From the NCBI GenBank assembly GCA_034231615.1, contig CM067314.1, forward strand, positions 12,310,881 through 12,374,880: a stretch of 64,000 nt of DNA, read 5' to 3'. The notes below the pieces were generated by a model. That model was not told where the DNA came from. It searched no databases and saw only the letters and a list, made by a program, of their open reading frames with translations. Made by a program: the position numbers and the translations under genes. This DNA comes from Meghimatium bilineatum. Its lineage: Eukaryota; Mollusca; Gastropoda; Stylommatophora; Philomycidae. Below, in pieces: positions 63,836 to 64,000 of this stretch (the stretch's first letter is position 1; each line of letters opens with the position of its first letter).

Positions 63836-64000
63836 CTAAAATCAGACTTGAGCCTACACTGAATCGGTATCAGCGACTGTGGCTTGCATCACTGAAGCAA
63901 CAACACAGACACAGAACACATACTACAGGACTGTCCCAGTTTCACTGTTCCCAGAATGACACTTTTGCCCACAGAAGAGCATCTGCAAATCGAACTATGA

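Overview
The window is AT-rich nuclear DNA from an animal. It has spliced exons with GT-AG introns, (TA)n microsatellites, many decayed non-LTR retrotransposons, SINEs with target-site duplications (TSDs), TTAA-flanked MITEs and many minisatellites. There is no bacterial gene organisation. The mix of RTE/BovB-like, RTE-X-like and RNase H-bearing (Nimb/I-like) LINEs with numerous young minisatellites suggests a marine or freshwater invertebrate, most likely a mollusc or other lophotrochozoan. That assignment is inference.

One host gene is visible. The 3' part of eukaryotic translation initiation factor 4B (EIF4B) lies on the + strand from 49 to about 27985. Nine coding exons (49-184, 2970-2995, 5716-5896, 8622-8725, 14592-14872, 15278-15380, 17422-17449, 18968-19037, 27489-27593) join in phase without a stop and end at TGA 27591-27593. 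The upstream exons, including the RRM, are outside the window. The exons hold the end of the Arg/Gly/Asp-rich region, the LNLKPR and SIFG-AKPVDT motifs, the [10 protein letters not shown] motif and the acidic C-terminus. Two are microexons (26 and 28 nt). No other host gene is supported; 27986-64000 reads as intergenic repeat-rich DNA.

The introns and the 36 kb downstream are a layered record of mobile elements. (1) LINE 3' ends of about seven types: RTE/BovB-like, RTE-X-like, '[10 protein letters not shown]' type, '[14 protein letters not shown]' type, and three RNase H-bearing types. (2) A SINE group with a shared 3' half, called here SINE1 (about 155 bp), SINE2 (about 270 bp) and SINE3. 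(3) Nonautonomous DNA elements: piggyBac-like MITE1 (about 850 bp), fold-back MITE2 (about 225 bp), MITE3, a pogo/Tigger-like element, and a 167-bp hAT-like MITE with an exact 8-bp TSD. (4) At least 20 tandem arrays, including a 3.9-kb satellite-like array of about 205-215-bp units in EIF4B intron 8.

Two patterns stand out. First, unrelated LINEs and the SINEs end in nearly the same tail, GAACG(A/C)(A/G)AAGAAGAAG, consistent with SINEs borrowing LINE 3' ends. Second, several minisatellites are amplified pieces of transposable elements: a LINE RT coding segment, an RNase H-LINE 3' region, the SINE2 interior and a pogo-like end. The nested insertions (SINE in LINE, SINE in MITE, LINE in SINE, hAT in LINE, MITE in satellite) give a readable order of events.
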